This document shows positions 21,108-30,047 of a stretch of DNA of 32,388 bases, one piece after another; positions within the stretch are counted from its first letter, which is position 1, and each line of letters begins with the position of its first letter. Source of the DNA: a virus; IMG/VR virus record IMGVR_UViG_3300036814_000725, positions 1 through 32,388 of that record. One strand, written 5' to 3'. The notes beneath the pieces were generated by a model that saw only the letters and a list, made by a program, of their open reading frames with translations, was not told the DNA's origin and did no database searches. The position numbers were made by a program, and so were the translations under genes.

Positions 21108-22974
21108 AGCTCTAAAGCGTACCGACGGCAAAGATGCCGACATCAAGACAGCCAACAAGGATGACGTAATAACAGTGCGTCAGCTTTGTGATGAGCTAGT
21201 CGAGCTTGGGCAGAAGTCTGCGTATCAGTTTCTCGCTAAGGCAGAGAGAAATGAACTATTTACAAATGGCGACCAGTACAGAGACATTGACGGCAGAGCG
21301 TTTAATCTAAGAGATGTTCCATGGAATGATGATGTGCCCCAAGTCGTACACAATCTTCTTAGGAATCTTGTGCTGACATGGTGCCAGCGCCTACTTCAGG
21401 ACAGACCTGCGGTAATGGCATATCCTAATAGCTCAGAAGAAAGAGATGTTGAGGGTGCCAAAGCAGCGGCTGCCATTATTGAGTACATCGAGTTCGAGAA
21501 TAACATTGATACCAAGATGTTCGACATATTGCAGATGGCGTGTGCTCATGGCATTGGCGGAATCAAGTGCTACTACGACCCTGTTAAAGAAGAAGTGACT
21601 TGGGACCTAGTAACCATCTTTGATTTCTATGTAGACAACGTAGAGAATCCCGAGGAATCCAAGTGGTGTATCTTTCAGCGGTACTTAGACCTGTATGACG
21701 CAAAGAATATGCTTAAAAAGGTGGGCGAAGACTACGATGTTCAGACAACTACCTATCAGGTAGGAGACTTAGAGGCTCGCGAAGGCGTTCAGGCTTATGA
21801 GCTCTGGTATAAACCGGATGCTCGCATACCAGAGGGGCTATATGCCCTAATCATTGATGGTCATGTTGTAGAAACCATGCCCTACCCCTATGTTTTCTCC
21901 CATCTAGAGAACCCCGATAATGGCCAGACCCGATCATACCTACCATTGTGCATGTTTAAGACGGGATTCTTGCGTGGAACCATCTATGGTGACACATGGA
22001 TGAACGATGCAGTCCCATTGCAGCGCCAGATTAACGAGATAGAGTCTGTTCTGGTAAAGCTTCGCAGAGATACAGGCGCATGCAAGCTCATTGCGCCGGG
22101 AAGCATTGTGGATACTTGGGATGAGAGCAATGCCTTAATCAAATGTGACGATCCTTCCAAGGCAGCGATGGTTAGGTACATGGATCCTCCCAAGATTAAC
22201 GGTCTACTGTTTGAAGACAGAGACAGACTAGAACGACGGCTATATGACATCGCCGGACTTAACGAACTACTAACAGGTGCCGAGAGCGCAAAGAGCGGAA
22301 CCTCGGCAAAGCAGATAGCTTACATTAGCCAGCTAGATAATATGAAACATGCTGGCACAGCACGACACATAGAGAAATTTCTTCTTCAGTTGTGGCGAGT
22401 AACGCTTCATCTAACAAGGAAATACTATGTTTACCCCAGAATATTACGAATCATTGGAGAATCTAATCAGATTTCAGGTTTATATTTCGCTGGTGCCGAT
22501 ATGGACGGCGTTGATGTGCGTCTTCAGCCGCGCTCTGGCGTCGAACGTTATGCTGCGTCGAAAGGCGAAACAGATATCGAGCGTATGCAGCTCAAACTTG
22601 AGGATCCTAAAGCGGTCGCTGAAACTTCGGAGACTGGTCTTGATGAAACGCAAGCGCAGGGCCGTCTTAAGACTGAGATACTTGATCAGGCTCGCATGGC
22701 CCTTGAGGGCGTACCGACACAACCGCTAACCAACGTGAACGCAGCGTATGCTTCTCAGATTCTTTTAAGTTACCTGAAAGCGTTGGGTGGTCAGATTGAC
22801 CAACAATCTGCCCAGCCTATTCTAGCCTTAAAGCAGGGTTATGATCAGCTTGCTGCGGTTCAAGCACAACAAGCACAGCAAGCACAGGCGCAACAGCGAC
22901 AGCCCGGCAATAAGCCACCGAATGTACAAGAGCAAATGCGTAAAGACGCAATGAAAACAGAAGGAAAAATATAA
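21097..22974 (+). CDS. Portal protein, 625 aa
   Basis: The sequence is that of a P22-type portal: an N-terminal helical region ending QFLAKAERNELFTNGDQYRD, then VPQVVHNLLRNLVLTWCQRLLQDRPAVMAYP, the wing domain (TWDLVTIFDFYVDNVENPEES-KWCIFQRYLD), the clip and stem region (YGDTWMNDAVPLQRQINEIESVLVK) and the crown side with YDIAGLNELLTGAESAKSGTSAKQI. A dodecamer would form the vertex through which DNA enters. The last 60 residues are Gln/Ala-rich. At 625 aa it is slightly shorter than P22 gp1 (725 aa). Position after terminase and before scaffold and coat supports the call. Confidence 0.88.
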   Translation: MKYEALKRTDGKDADIKTANKDDVITVRQLCDELVELGQKSAYQFLAKAERNELFTNGDQYRDIDGRAFNLRDVPWNDDVPQVVHNLLRNLVLTWCQRLLQDRPAVMAYPNSSEERDVEGAKAAAAIIEYIEFENNIDTKMFDILQMACAHGIGGIKCYYDPVKEEVTWDLVTIFDFYVDNVENPEESKWCIFQRYLDLYDAKNMLKKVGEDYDVQTTTYQVGDLEAREGVQAYELWYKPDARIPEGLYALIIDGHVVETMPYPYVFSHLENPDNGQTRSYLPLCMFKTGFLRGTIYGDTWMNDAVPLQRQINEIESVLVKLRRDTGACKLIAPGSIVDTWDESNALIKCDDPSKAAMVRYMDPPKINGLLFEDRDRLERRLYDIAGLNELLTGAESAKSGTSAKQIAYISQLDNMKHAGTARHIEKFLLQLWRVTLHLTRKYYVYPRILRIIGESNQISGLYFAGADMDGVDVRLQPRSGVERYAASKGETDIERMQLKLEDPKAVAETSETGLDETQAQGRLKTEILDQARMALEGVPTQPLTNVNAAYASQILLSYLKALGGQIDQQSAQPILALKQGYDQLAAVQAQQAQQAQAQQRQPGNKPPNVQEQMRKDAMKTEGKI

Positions 22975-23343
22975 ATGCCTAACCCACAAGTTTTAAATGG
23001 ACAATTTGTTTCTGATGGCGAGGTTCTTGGTCAGCCTATTGCCAGCTACGCTGAAAGGATGGCCGCAGCAGGAATAAAAGTAATAAATGTTCTCGGTGAC
23101 CACCCCAAGGCGAAATGGTGCGAGATTGTTATTGCGGGTGACCCTCGAAACTTATGCGCGATCAGTCGAGATAGCTCAGTCCCCGGTCTTCCCGTTCCAG
23201 CGGGTGGCATTACAGATACTGGGATTGAATCTCTTGTTTTTCTTTTAGGCGGCCAGTCGGCCACCATTCCCGTTAAAGGGGTTAAAGAGCTTACTGTTCA
23301 AGTAACTACGCTCACCACCATAGGGTGGTCATTCTGGAGCTAG
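22975..23343 (+). CDS. Unknown structural-region protein, 122 aa
   Basis: The ATG directly follows the portal stop and has an AAGGAAAAATATAA ribosome site. The protein is beta-rich and neutral (VINVLGDHPKAKWCEIVIAG, GGQSATIPVKGVKELTVQVTTL), ending in Trp-Ser-Phe-Trp-Ser. Its style suits a head-decoration or accessory protein. No family is recognised. Confidence 0.75.
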   Translation: MPNPQVLNGQFVSDGEVLGQPIASYAERMAAAGIKVINVLGDHPKAKWCEIVIAGDPRNLCAISRDSSVPGLPVPAGGITDTGIESLVFLLGGQSATIPVKGVKELTVQVTTLTTIGWSFWS

Positions 23344-23344
23344 C

Positions 23345-23497
23345 ATGCCCTTCAAGTCCGACAAGCAGAGAAAATGGATGTACGCGAACGAGCCAGAAAT
23401 GGCCAAGCGCTGGTCTGATGAGGAAGACCCAGACGAGCGGGAGAAGCGTCGCAAGAAAGCAGCCAAGAAAAGAGCTGCTGAGATGGTAAGGCAATGA
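23345..23497 (+). CDS. Small basic phage protein, 50 aa
   Basis: The ORF reads MPFKSDKQRKWMYANEPEMA then KRWSDEEDPDEREKRRKKAA and a short Lys/Arg tail. The start 'MPFKSDKQRRxxxANEPExAKRW' is a common small protein in phage structural regions, of unknown function and very basic. Its stop overlaps the next start (ATGA). Confidence 0.75.
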   Translation: MPFKSDKQRKWMYANEPEMAKRWSDEEDPDEREKRRKKAAKKRAAEMVRQ

Positions 23498-23700
23498 GTG
23501 AGAACGGCTGGTCAGAATATTCTAAGCTAGTTATGTCTGAGCTTAACAAGCACGGAGATAAGCTTGAGAAGATTTCAGAGCAAATGATCAGACATGGCGA
23601 AGAGCTTGCTCAGTTGCGCGTTAAAGCAGGAATATGGGGTGCGGTATCCGGCACTGTTGTTGCTATTGGTTCGTATATAATGACAAGGGTTTCAGGGTGA
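23494..23700 (+). CDS. XhlA-like coiled-coil plus membrane protein, 68 aa
   Basis: Residues 8-42 form a heptad-rich helix (SELNKHGDKLEKISEQMIRH), followed at about 46-62 by one hydrophobic span (GIWGAVSGTVVAIGSYI). This is the layout of XhlA-type haemolysin/holin accessory proteins, and of the 59-aa protein at 11322-11501. It lies in the head-gene block, far from the endolysin gene. It might assist lysis or anchor assembly to the membrane. ATGA overlap with the preceding gene suggests coupling. Confidence 0.68.
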   Translation: MSENGWSEYSKLVMSELNKHGDKLEKISEQMIRHGEELAQLRVKAGIWGAVSGTVVAIGSYIMTRVSG

Positions 23701-23735
23701 ATCAAGCAGGATACACGCAGAGGGTTTATAAAATA

Positions 23736-23763
23736 TTGCTTACATGCCGTAAGCAGGTATAAG
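23736..23763 (+). promoter_or_regulatory. Possible promoter before scaffold and capsid genes
   Basis: TTGCTT (23736-23741) and TATAAG (23758-23763) are 16 bp apart, and a 7-bp hairpin TGCTTAC/GTAAGCA lies between them. The 76-bp gap here is one of the few in the late block, and an extra promoter before the coat genes would be useful. The sequence match is only fair. Confidence 0.35.
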
Positions 23764-23776
23764 TAAGGAGACACCA

Positions 23777-24544
23777 ATGGAAAATGGTGAAGCTGTAGTA
23801 GAAGAAGGTTCAGCGCCTTCTATTGAAGACCAAATGCTGGAAAGCATTAGCGGAGATGAGGGGTCGCAACCTTCCGGTTCCGAAGCCGATGTTCGAGAAG
23901 AAGACAGTACCGACGCTGAAGAAAAAGTCGAGGCTCAACCGGGGCAGAAAAAAGAAGAGTCAGTACCGAAGAAGTCCTTTTTAAAGAGGGTCAACGGATT
24001 GCAGGCAGCAAAGCGGAAAGCTGAGACGAGATCTCAACAGCTTGAAGACCAGTTGCATCAGTACCATTCGACGCTTGAAACATTCAAGCAGCGTCTGGAG
24101 CAAACCGAAAGTAGACTTTCTGAATACGAGGACAAGGATCCAAGGGAGGCAGAACTGCAGCAGCTAAAAGAGCGGCAGCAGCAAAGCCAGACCGTGGCCA
24201 AACTTCAGAAAGAGTCTACACAGCGTAGGCGCAAGTACGAAGAGCAAGCCATGATCGATGTTAAGGCGGAGGAGATTATCGACAATGCTTCAGAGCTTGC
24301 CGAGAAGTACCAAACCTTTAGCCCCGAAGAACTTGTCATTATGTTTAGTAAATCCGAGAACGGAGATATGAAGCAGATGGCCCGGAAGCTGAACGAACAT
24401 CGGGTAAAACAATATCGCAAGGTGCTCGCCAAGAACGGTGGCGGAAAAGCACCATCGCCGATGCGGCCTCAAGGGGCAACATCAGCAATAACCGGAACCT
24501 CCAGTGAAGACATGGTTAGGTTCCTCGAAAGTATGGGAGATTAA
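23777..24544 (+). CDS. Head scaffolding protein, 255 aa
   Basis: It lies directly before the coat gene. The N-terminal 65 residues are acidic and disordered; residues about 75-165 are a long charged coiled coil (QQLEDQLHQYHSTLETFKQR, ELQQLKERQQQSQ). The C-terminal region is basic and helical (MARKLNEHRVKQYRKVLAK), like the coat-binding helix-turn-helix end of P22 scaffold. It would guide procapsid assembly and then leave. The ribosome site AAGGAGACACCA is strong, as expected for a protein needed in hundreds of copies. No protease motif is present. Confidence 0.85.
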   Translation: MENGEAVVEEGSAPSIEDQMLESISGDEGSQPSGSEADVREEDSTDAEEKVEAQPGQKKEESVPKKSFLKRVNGLQAAKRKAETRSQQLEDQLHQYHSTLETFKQRLEQTESRLSEYEDKDPREAELQQLKERQQQSQTVAKLQKESTQRRRKYEEQAMIDVKAEEIIDNASELAEKYQTFSPEELVIMFSKSENGDMKQMARKLNEHRVKQYRKVLAKNGGGKAPSPMRPQGATSAITGTSSEDMVRFLESMGD

Positions 24545-24545
24545 C

Positions 24546-25802
24546 ATGGCAATTACATTTAATGAAATTGCATCTCTGGTTGCTAGATTTGGCAACTCAG
24601 TGGTAAATGAAGAAGCGAACATGGCCTCTACCTTTATTGGTAAGAACGTCATTAAGAAAGAAAAACAAGCTGGTACGGTAGGTATCGTCAACATCAAGGC
24701 TGGTGGTATTCAATCCACAAAGTTCTTGGCTGATGGCGCGACTCTTCCAGTCGGTGCTAACAAGGAAATTGCTCAGTTGGCTTATCATCCCAAGGCATTA
24801 TTCAGTCGATTAAGCGTTCCTCGTATCGCTGCTTTGACCTGCGTAAGCAAGCAAGATGGTGTTAACTTGGTGAAAGAACAGATGGCGTCCTGTGGTGAAG
24901 ACTTGGGTCGAACACTGGGTCGAGCAGTATTTAATACTTCTCTTGGTCCTGTTGCTATCACCGTTCCCGGTCCCGGTACTTTTGGCGCTCTCGGCATTGC
25001 AACTATTGGGGTGGCAGACCTCAGTGGTTACAGAATCGGCGCTGCAGTAGAAAACTTGGAAGACAGTGGCGCTCCAGTTGTTCCTTTATGGGGAGTTGTT
25101 ACTGACATTGATTATGATGATTCAACCGTAGAGTTTCAGCTCTATGTTGATTCTCAGTTGACAGATATTGCAGTGGACGGTACGAACGCTACATCGCCGT
25201 TGGTGCCAACAACACCTCGCATTATCGGAACTACTTCAACTGGCGTTGACGCTATGACATCTGTAATGGATGCCGCAAGCGCAACACTCGCTGCTGGTAG
25301 CCTTGGTACTGCTGGTAACTATGACAATATTGGAACGTCTGCTCTTGGTTATGATTTTACGGGAAATGACGGACCTGCCGTTCTTGCTACTATCACTATT
25401 GCCGCAATGGACTTGGTTTCGGCTAAGATTCAACGTCGTCGTGGTTTAGGTTGGACAGAGGTTGTGATGAACAGCTTGACTTTGAACAAGTATCTTAACT
25501 TGTTACAATCTCAACGTCGTTTTCGTTCAGGTGATGCACTTGATAGCGCCAATAGTCCTGCTACTTCTATGTATCAGGGTAAGCCTGTTATCGTTGACGA
25601 AAATATGTCAGATGACAAGATTCTATTCTTTAATAATAAAGATGTGAAGCTTGCTGAATGGCGTAACTTCGGCCCTGATAGCGATGGTAAAGATGCTGCT
25701 ATGGTATCTGATACTAGCTTTGTGTATGACACGCAGATGTTCGGCATGTATAATCTTCGGATTACACGTCGTAACGGATTAGCTGTTTACACTATTCTTT
25801 AG
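24546..25802 (+). CDS. Major capsid protein (P22 coat-like), 418 aa
   Basis: Position after the scaffold, length close to the P22 coat (430 aa), and the N-terminus (FNEIASLVARFGNSVVNEEA) followed by GTVGIVNIKAGGIQSTK and a C-terminal MFGMYNLRITRRNGLAVYTIL fit an HK97-fold coat of the P22 branch. Residues about 155-265 look like an inserted beta domain. Codons differ from the neighbours: GGT, GCT, CGT and AAC/AAG forms dominate, a sign of high expression. The ATG at 24546 follows GGGAGATTAAC; the frame's earlier ATG at 24504 lies inside the scaffold gene. A hairpin terminator follows. Confidence 0.88.
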   Translation: MAITFNEIASLVARFGNSVVNEEANMASTFIGKNVIKKEKQAGTVGIVNIKAGGIQSTKFLADGATLPVGANKEIAQLAYHPKALFSRLSVPRIAALTCVSKQDGVNLVKEQMASCGEDLGRTLGRAVFNTSLGPVAITVPGPGTFGALGIATIGVADLSGYRIGAAVENLEDSGAPVVPLWGVVTDIDYDDSTVEFQLYVDSQLTDIAVDGTNATSPLVPTTPRIIGTTSTGVDAMTSVMDAASATLAAGSLGTAGNYDNIGTSALGYDFTGNDGPAVLATITIAAMDLVSAKIQRRRGLGWTEVVMNSLTLNKYLNLLQSQRRFRSGDALDSANSPATSMYQGKPVIVDENMSDDKILFFNNKDVKLAEWRNFGPDSDGKDAAMVSDTSFVYDTQMFGMYNLRITRRNGLAVYTIL

Positions 25803-25814
25803 AGAATGAGCTTT

Positions 25815-25847
25815 AATGCAGGCACCCTTCAAGGGGTGCTTGCATTT
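25815..25847 (+). terminator. Hairpin terminator after the capsid gene
   Basis: AATGCA plus GCACCC (25815-25827) pair with GGGTGC plus TGCATT (25834-25846), with one bulged or G-U position, followed by TTATC. It begins 12 bases after the capsid stop and would reduce read-through, leaving capsid mRNA more abundant than tail mRNA. Confidence 0.65.
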
Positions 25848-25862
25848 ATCTAGGGGAAGAAG

Positions 25863-26234
25863 ATGTACACTGCTTCAATGAAAACCAAGCAAAGGCTTAT
25901 TGAGCGAAGGCTCGGTGGCAAAAAGATTAAGTACGCTTCTGTTGAGGGATACCCATTCTTTTCTGAAGAGTGCAAACTAGAGATTCCGACTACCCACAAT
26001 ATTGGATTTATGATGACTGGCGAAATGCCAATCACGGGTTTTGAGGACGACTTGAGCGTTACTCACGTTCTCGGTTGCGAGATTAGTAGAGTGATTGCGA
26101 TTGAGGAGTTTAATAAGACGAGAGAGAATACCGTCAATCAAAACCATGAGCAACGTGTTCGAGCAGATGATGCAGCCGGAGAGCTGGTCGAGTTCTTGAA
26201 CCATATTAAAAACCCAAGGGTGCAAGTGCTATGA
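25863..26234 (+). CDS. Unknown protein between capsid and adaptor, 123 aa
   Basis: It starts after TAGGGGAAGAAG. The protein has a basic N-terminus (SMKTKQRLIERRLGGKKIKY), a central region of probable strands and a helical C-terminus. P22-like phages often carry a small head protein at this place, but no similarity is evident. ATGA overlap links it to the adaptor gene. Confidence 0.75.
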   Translation: MYTASMKTKQRLIERRLGGKKIKYASVEGYPFFSEECKLEIPTTHNIGFMMTGEMPITGFEDDLSVTHVLGCEISRVIAIEEFNKTRENTVNQNHEQRVRADDAAGELVEFLNHIKNPRVQVL

Positions 26235-26971
26235 ACTTAGGTCAAGCTAGAGAACAAATAGTAACAATGCTTGACGATCCAGACGGTCAGAGATGGGCGC
26301 TTGCGCCTCCGGCCATTCCTCCGGCACCTGATTTTGACCCATCGAACGAGGTTGATCTTGCTTTACAATCTGCTGCGGTTGAGTGCGTTTCTCTTTATAC
26401 TCATTCTGGTGGTGACTTCTTTGATGTGGTACAAGAAGTCCAAACAACAAATGGAACATTTTCCTTTACCGCAGGAACTACTCCGCCAAATATACCCCTC
26501 TTTATCAAGGCCGTGTCCCTTAAAGATGGAAGAAACAACTACCGTCTTCATGCAACCCGTGAGCAAGATATAGAGGTTGACGTAGATACCGCCAGAGGTC
26601 TTAGGGTTAGGATGGTTTATGTACCCGATTTTAGTGGCCTTGCTGTGGGCGACGAGCTTACTTATTCAGGGTCTATTGGGGCTACTCTATCTTGGTCTAT
26701 GTTTGATCAGTGGGTTCTGTCTGTCGCTGCCCAGCACCTAACGCCTAAAGAGAACGTAGCGAACGCCCAGCTAGACCAGCGTATTGCTATGCTGCAGAAC
26801 TCCTGCCTGAAAGCACCGGAGATGCCTACCACTGTCACATTTCCCGGCCCAAGGAACTCTAACTACTCAGTGGATGCAGCTCTTTATAGATGGTCATACG
26901 TTGCTCGTGATGCCATAGCGGGTCAAACCTGCTGTCTTCGTATTCACCGTATCTCTGTGCGAGGGTGGTAA
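26231..26971 (+). CDS. Head-to-tail adaptor protein, P22 gp4-like, 246 aa
   Basis: The N-terminus LGQAREQIVTMLDDPDGQRW followed by VDLALQSAAVECVSLY is a helical start like that of neck adaptors, which dock to the portal. The middle is a beta domain (VVQEVQTTNGTFSFTAGTTP, RVRMVYVP). The C-terminal part has FDQWVLSVAAQHLTPKENVANAQ, a helical return common in this type. Position between capsid and tail genes agrees. P22 gp4 (166 aa) also has muralytic activity; no such motif is seen here. The stop overlaps the tailspike start (TAATG). Confidence 0.7.
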   Translation: MNLGQAREQIVTMLDDPDGQRWALAPPAIPPAPDFDPSNEVDLALQSAAVECVSLYTHSGGDFFDVVQEVQTTNGTFSFTAGTTPPNIPLFIKAVSLKDGRNNYRLHATREQDIEVDVDTARGLRVRMVYVPDFSGLAVGDELTYSGSIGATLSWSMFDQWVLSVAAQHLTPKENVANAQLDQRIAMLQNSCLKAPEMPTTVTFPGPRNSNYSVDAALYRWSYVARDAIAGQTCCLRIHRISVRGW

Positions 26972-28479
26972 TGTATGCCGGAAGGGTAGTGCCGGGGCAA
27001 ACATTTGACCACACAAGACGCTATCAGAATGACATTGTGGTTTATTCTGAAAATGAGCTTAGGTCGGCAATGGGAAACCTTTCGAGGGGAACCCGTGTCG
27101 TTATCGCTAATGAGATATTTATAACTAAGCCCATCTATGTAAAAATAAAGTACAGATCTGGAACCCCAGACCTACAGTTTAAGGACATAGTTATTTCTGG
27201 TTTTGGCGGAGGCTCACTTATCCCAAAGGCGGGACTGGTTAAGCGATCTTTTGATTTATTTATACTTAGTCCCATACCAGCATCTAAGTCCGAGGTTGCC
27301 GTTTCGTTTGAAGGTATCTTTGTTAAGGGATTCAAGACAGCAATATCGAGGTCCACTAATTTTGGTGGCCCAGCTTGGGCAATAGACATAACAGGGTGCA
27401 AGTTTATAGATTGCGAAAACATTGTCGATGGTTCGTATTGGTATTTTGAGTTTTGTGATAACTACGTGAGCGGCGCGTCTGTGGTGTTTAATAATTTTTC
27501 TACCAGCAGAATGACGATGAGCGCGAATCAGTTGTTTGCGTATGACCTTAGCATGAAATGTTCGAGGGCATCTATCACAGGAAATGTGATGGAGGGCGGC
27601 ATTATGACGATGAGCATGGAGCAGTCTTGCTTCTCTGGTAATTATGTAAAATGTGATAATGTCCAACTGTACCCATACAATACCGCAGTGCCGGGTCAAC
27701 TATCAGCATCTACTATTTCAGGAAACAAGTTTACCCAGAGTTCTTTTACTGGAGTTTTTAATATCGCAGATGGCTCAGAGTGGGTTATTGATGGAAACCA
27801 CGTAGACGGAGAACTGCAGATAGGTGCCAACGCAGCGAAGATGATAGTGTCAGATAACTACTTTGGCAGAAATAGCCTTCCCCTGTCAGGAGCGGAAGGC
27901 TCTATCTTTAGAGATAACTATGGATCGAGCGCCAGCAAGTCTATTAACGCAAGCGGAAGAATATCTCAGGCCGGAGAACTCATCGGTCAGACAATCATTG
28001 ATGGCGTTAGCACCTCGTTTTCGTGTGAAACAAGTAGCACCACATATAAACAACTTAACGACGACTTGGATGCAACCAAAAAAGCAAGTATATCTTTTTA
28101 CGTTCCGGCAAACAGGAAAATAGTCATACGCTTAAACGCCGAGCTAAGAGATTATGACACCTATCAAGCGTTGTTTTATATTAGGCTTACGGATGTAGAC
28201 GATGCAACAACACCTGCTTCGTTTGCTGCGTTTGTTAACGATGAGCATTTTGCTTCGTACAGCGAACAGCTTTTTCCAATATACACCTTTGAGTGGTTTA
28301 TTGATGGCACAGATCCAAACATTAACTGGACAGCAGGTGATGTGAAAACTTTTTGGTTTCAAATAAAGGTTCAAGACGCAGCCGAAACTGTCTCAGTGAA
28401 AGCTGGCGCGTCCTATATTCCAATGAACATAGGCGCTGTGGCCGTTTCTGATGACCTTAACTTTGTGGACATGGGATAA
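26971..28479 (+). CDS. Tailspike / tail fibre with right-handed beta-helix, 502 aa
   Basis: After a short N-terminal part, residues about 45-320 show repeated short strands with Asn/Gly turns (ISGNVMEGG, FSGNYVKCDN, ISGNKFTQSSF, IDGNHVDGE, VSDNYFGRNS), the spacing of a parallel beta-helix as in P22 tailspike and pectin-lyase folds. Residues about 345-500 are a separate beta-sandwich-like C-terminal domain. It would bind or degrade host surface polysaccharide. Catalytic acids cannot be assigned by eye. I use the ATG at 26971 in a TAATG overlap. The gene lies between adaptor and tail hub, which is unusual. Confidence 0.75.
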   Translation: MYAGRVVPGQTFDHTRRYQNDIVVYSENELRSAMGNLSRGTRVVIANEIFITKPIYVKIKYRSGTPDLQFKDIVISGFGGGSLIPKAGLVKRSFDLFILSPIPASKSEVAVSFEGIFVKGFKTAISRSTNFGGPAWAIDITGCKFIDCENIVDGSYWYFEFCDNYVSGASVVFNNFSTSRMTMSANQLFAYDLSMKCSRASITGNVMEGGIMTMSMEQSCFSGNYVKCDNVQLYPYNTAVPGQLSASTISGNKFTQSSFTGVFNIADGSEWVIDGNHVDGELQIGANAAKMIVSDNYFGRNSLPLSGAEGSIFRDNYGSSASKSINASGRISQAGELIGQTIIDGVSTSFSCETSSTTYKQLNDDLDATKKASISFYVPANRKIVIRLNAELRDYDTYQALFYIRLTDVDDATTPASFAAFVNDEHFASYSEQLFPIYTFEWFIDGTDPNINWTAGDVKTFWFQIKVQDAAETVSVKAGASYIPMNIGAVAVSDDLNFVDMG

Positions 28480-30047
28480 TGCAAGTAGATACCGGAAACT
28501 TTGACCTAAGAGACATCGAGATGAATCAGTCTGGCGAGCTATCGGTTCGTCATGGCGCTTGGAAGATGCATAACATCATAAGCCCACAGTCATCAGCATT
28601 GACGGTCAACTCTTTCGATGGCAGACGCGCACTGTCTGTAAAGTCTCAGTTCGTAGATGATATTCAAGTTTATGTTATTGGGAGCAGTGAGTTTAATGGC
28701 AACCTCTGGCTTCAGGTTCTAGATGAAACACTCGACTATAGAAATAGAAAGCAAATCATAAACCTTGGCAAAGCAAGAGCCATTAGGGCGCTGACCCATG
28801 CAGTGGTAAATGGGCAGCTCATCATCTCTGGACCAGACATTCCGACCCTGTGGGGATATACGGGTTCCGGTCTGATATTTGCCGACAAGCAGGAATCTAT
28901 AAACGTAGCCACTGAAACATTGAGCATGCCAAACGGCATTTGTGCGTCATGGGCAGGAAGATGCGTCATCGCAAAGGGAGAGGCTCTATTTGTCAGTGAT
29001 AAGTGGGCACCAAGAACATATACTGCGGGTGGTGTAGTTGCTCTAGCTGGCGTATGTTACGGTCTTCATGTTTCCCCTGAGGGATCGCTCATAGCCGTGA
29101 CGGCAAACGGTGTTTACAGTTTAAGCAGTCAGGCTGCATCGCAGGGTCAGGCTATTGTTGGGTCGATACAAAAGCTCTCCAACTACAGGGCGTCGGACTA
29201 TAACTGCTCCGCACTTACTCCCAATGGCCTATATGGATTAACCGAGAGAGGTGTTGCTCGCATTGATATGGACGGGTCGAAAGACATCACCCTGTCAGAC
29301 GGGTCATACACCAGAGCGCTTACAGATATGATCAGCTTTCCGAACTATAGGGTGGGAGAGATGTTTGAAACACAGAGAGGTCTTTGCGTTTCGATGGGAA
29401 CTCTTGATGAAGATGCCGATGGCGAGTTTGCTGGTGGTCTTTGCATGGTTGACTTTCACTCTAATACTAAATCATGGTGGACGACAAAGAGCCTGACCAG
29501 ACTTAGGTCTATATTTAAAAGCAGAGAAGGCATTGATGCGTTTCTGTTTGAAGGCTCGGCTGGCGCTGCGCCGTTTACGTCAGAGGCACCCATCATTACT
29601 TTTGATAGGATGGGTCGCAGTCATGGTTCTGGCGTATTTCCCGATACGACAATACCGCTGCCAATCTCAGGCTATGTTTCAGGGCTTGTCCCAACAAGCT
29701 TAGAAACCTCTCCAGTGGTAAGACACGTTTGGATGTCTTCCAACAATGGCGGTCAAAAGGTTAGCTGTGCTGTTCGCGGGGAGTACATAAAAAACAATGG
29801 CACCCTGCAAGAAGAAACAACCAAAGCCAATAGCATCGTTATCGGTGTTGACTGGTGGGCGTCTAATGTCTGGGCAACGGCGATGAATGATCCGAGAAGA
29901 TACAGAACAGCAGAGCTTTCTCGTACCAGATTCAGCTTTGCCAAAAAGACTAATGACATTTCTCTTGAAGCTGGGGCCGAGGGTTCAACGTCTAGACTGC
30001 GCGTGTTAAACATGGACGTAGCTGGATATGGAGTTAATAATCCGTAA
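28479..30047 (+). CDS. Tail hub protein, P22 gp10-like beta-propeller, 522 aa
   Basis: The sequence is almost all beta with repeated Gly-rich turns (GSSEFNGNLWLQVLDE, NGVYSLSSQ, NGLYGLTERGVARID), as expected for a propeller. Near residue 230 is LSNYRASDYNCSALTPNGLYG, and the end LSRTRFSFAKKTNDISLEAG then RLRVLNMDVAGYG resembles the closing RV..L.L..AG of packaged-DNA stabilisation proteins. P22 gp10 has 472 residues. It would sit below the adaptor and close the portal channel. Identity to gp10 is low and the call relies on fold pattern and gene order. Confidence 0.62.
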   Translation: MQVDTGNFDLRDIEMNQSGELSVRHGAWKMHNIISPQSSALTVNSFDGRRALSVKSQFVDDIQVYVIGSSEFNGNLWLQVLDETLDYRNRKQIINLGKARAIRALTHAVVNGQLIISGPDIPTLWGYTGSGLIFADKQESINVATETLSMPNGICASWAGRCVIAKGEALFVSDKWAPRTYTAGGVVALAGVCYGLHVSPEGSLIAVTANGVYSLSSQAASQGQAIVGSIQKLSNYRASDYNCSALTPNGLYGLTERGVARIDMDGSKDITLSDGSYTRALTDMISFPNYRVGEMFETQRGLCVSMGTLDEDADGEFAGGLCMVDFHSNTKSWWTTKSLTRLRSIFKSREGIDAFLFEGSAGAAPFTSEAPIITFDRMGRSHGSGVFPDTTIPLPISGYVSGLVPTSLETSPVVRHVWMSSNNGGQKVSCAVRGEYIKNNGTLQEETTKANSIVIGVDWWASNVWATAMNDPRRYRTAELSRTRFSFAKKTNDISLEAGAEGSTSRLRVLNMDVAGYGVNNP

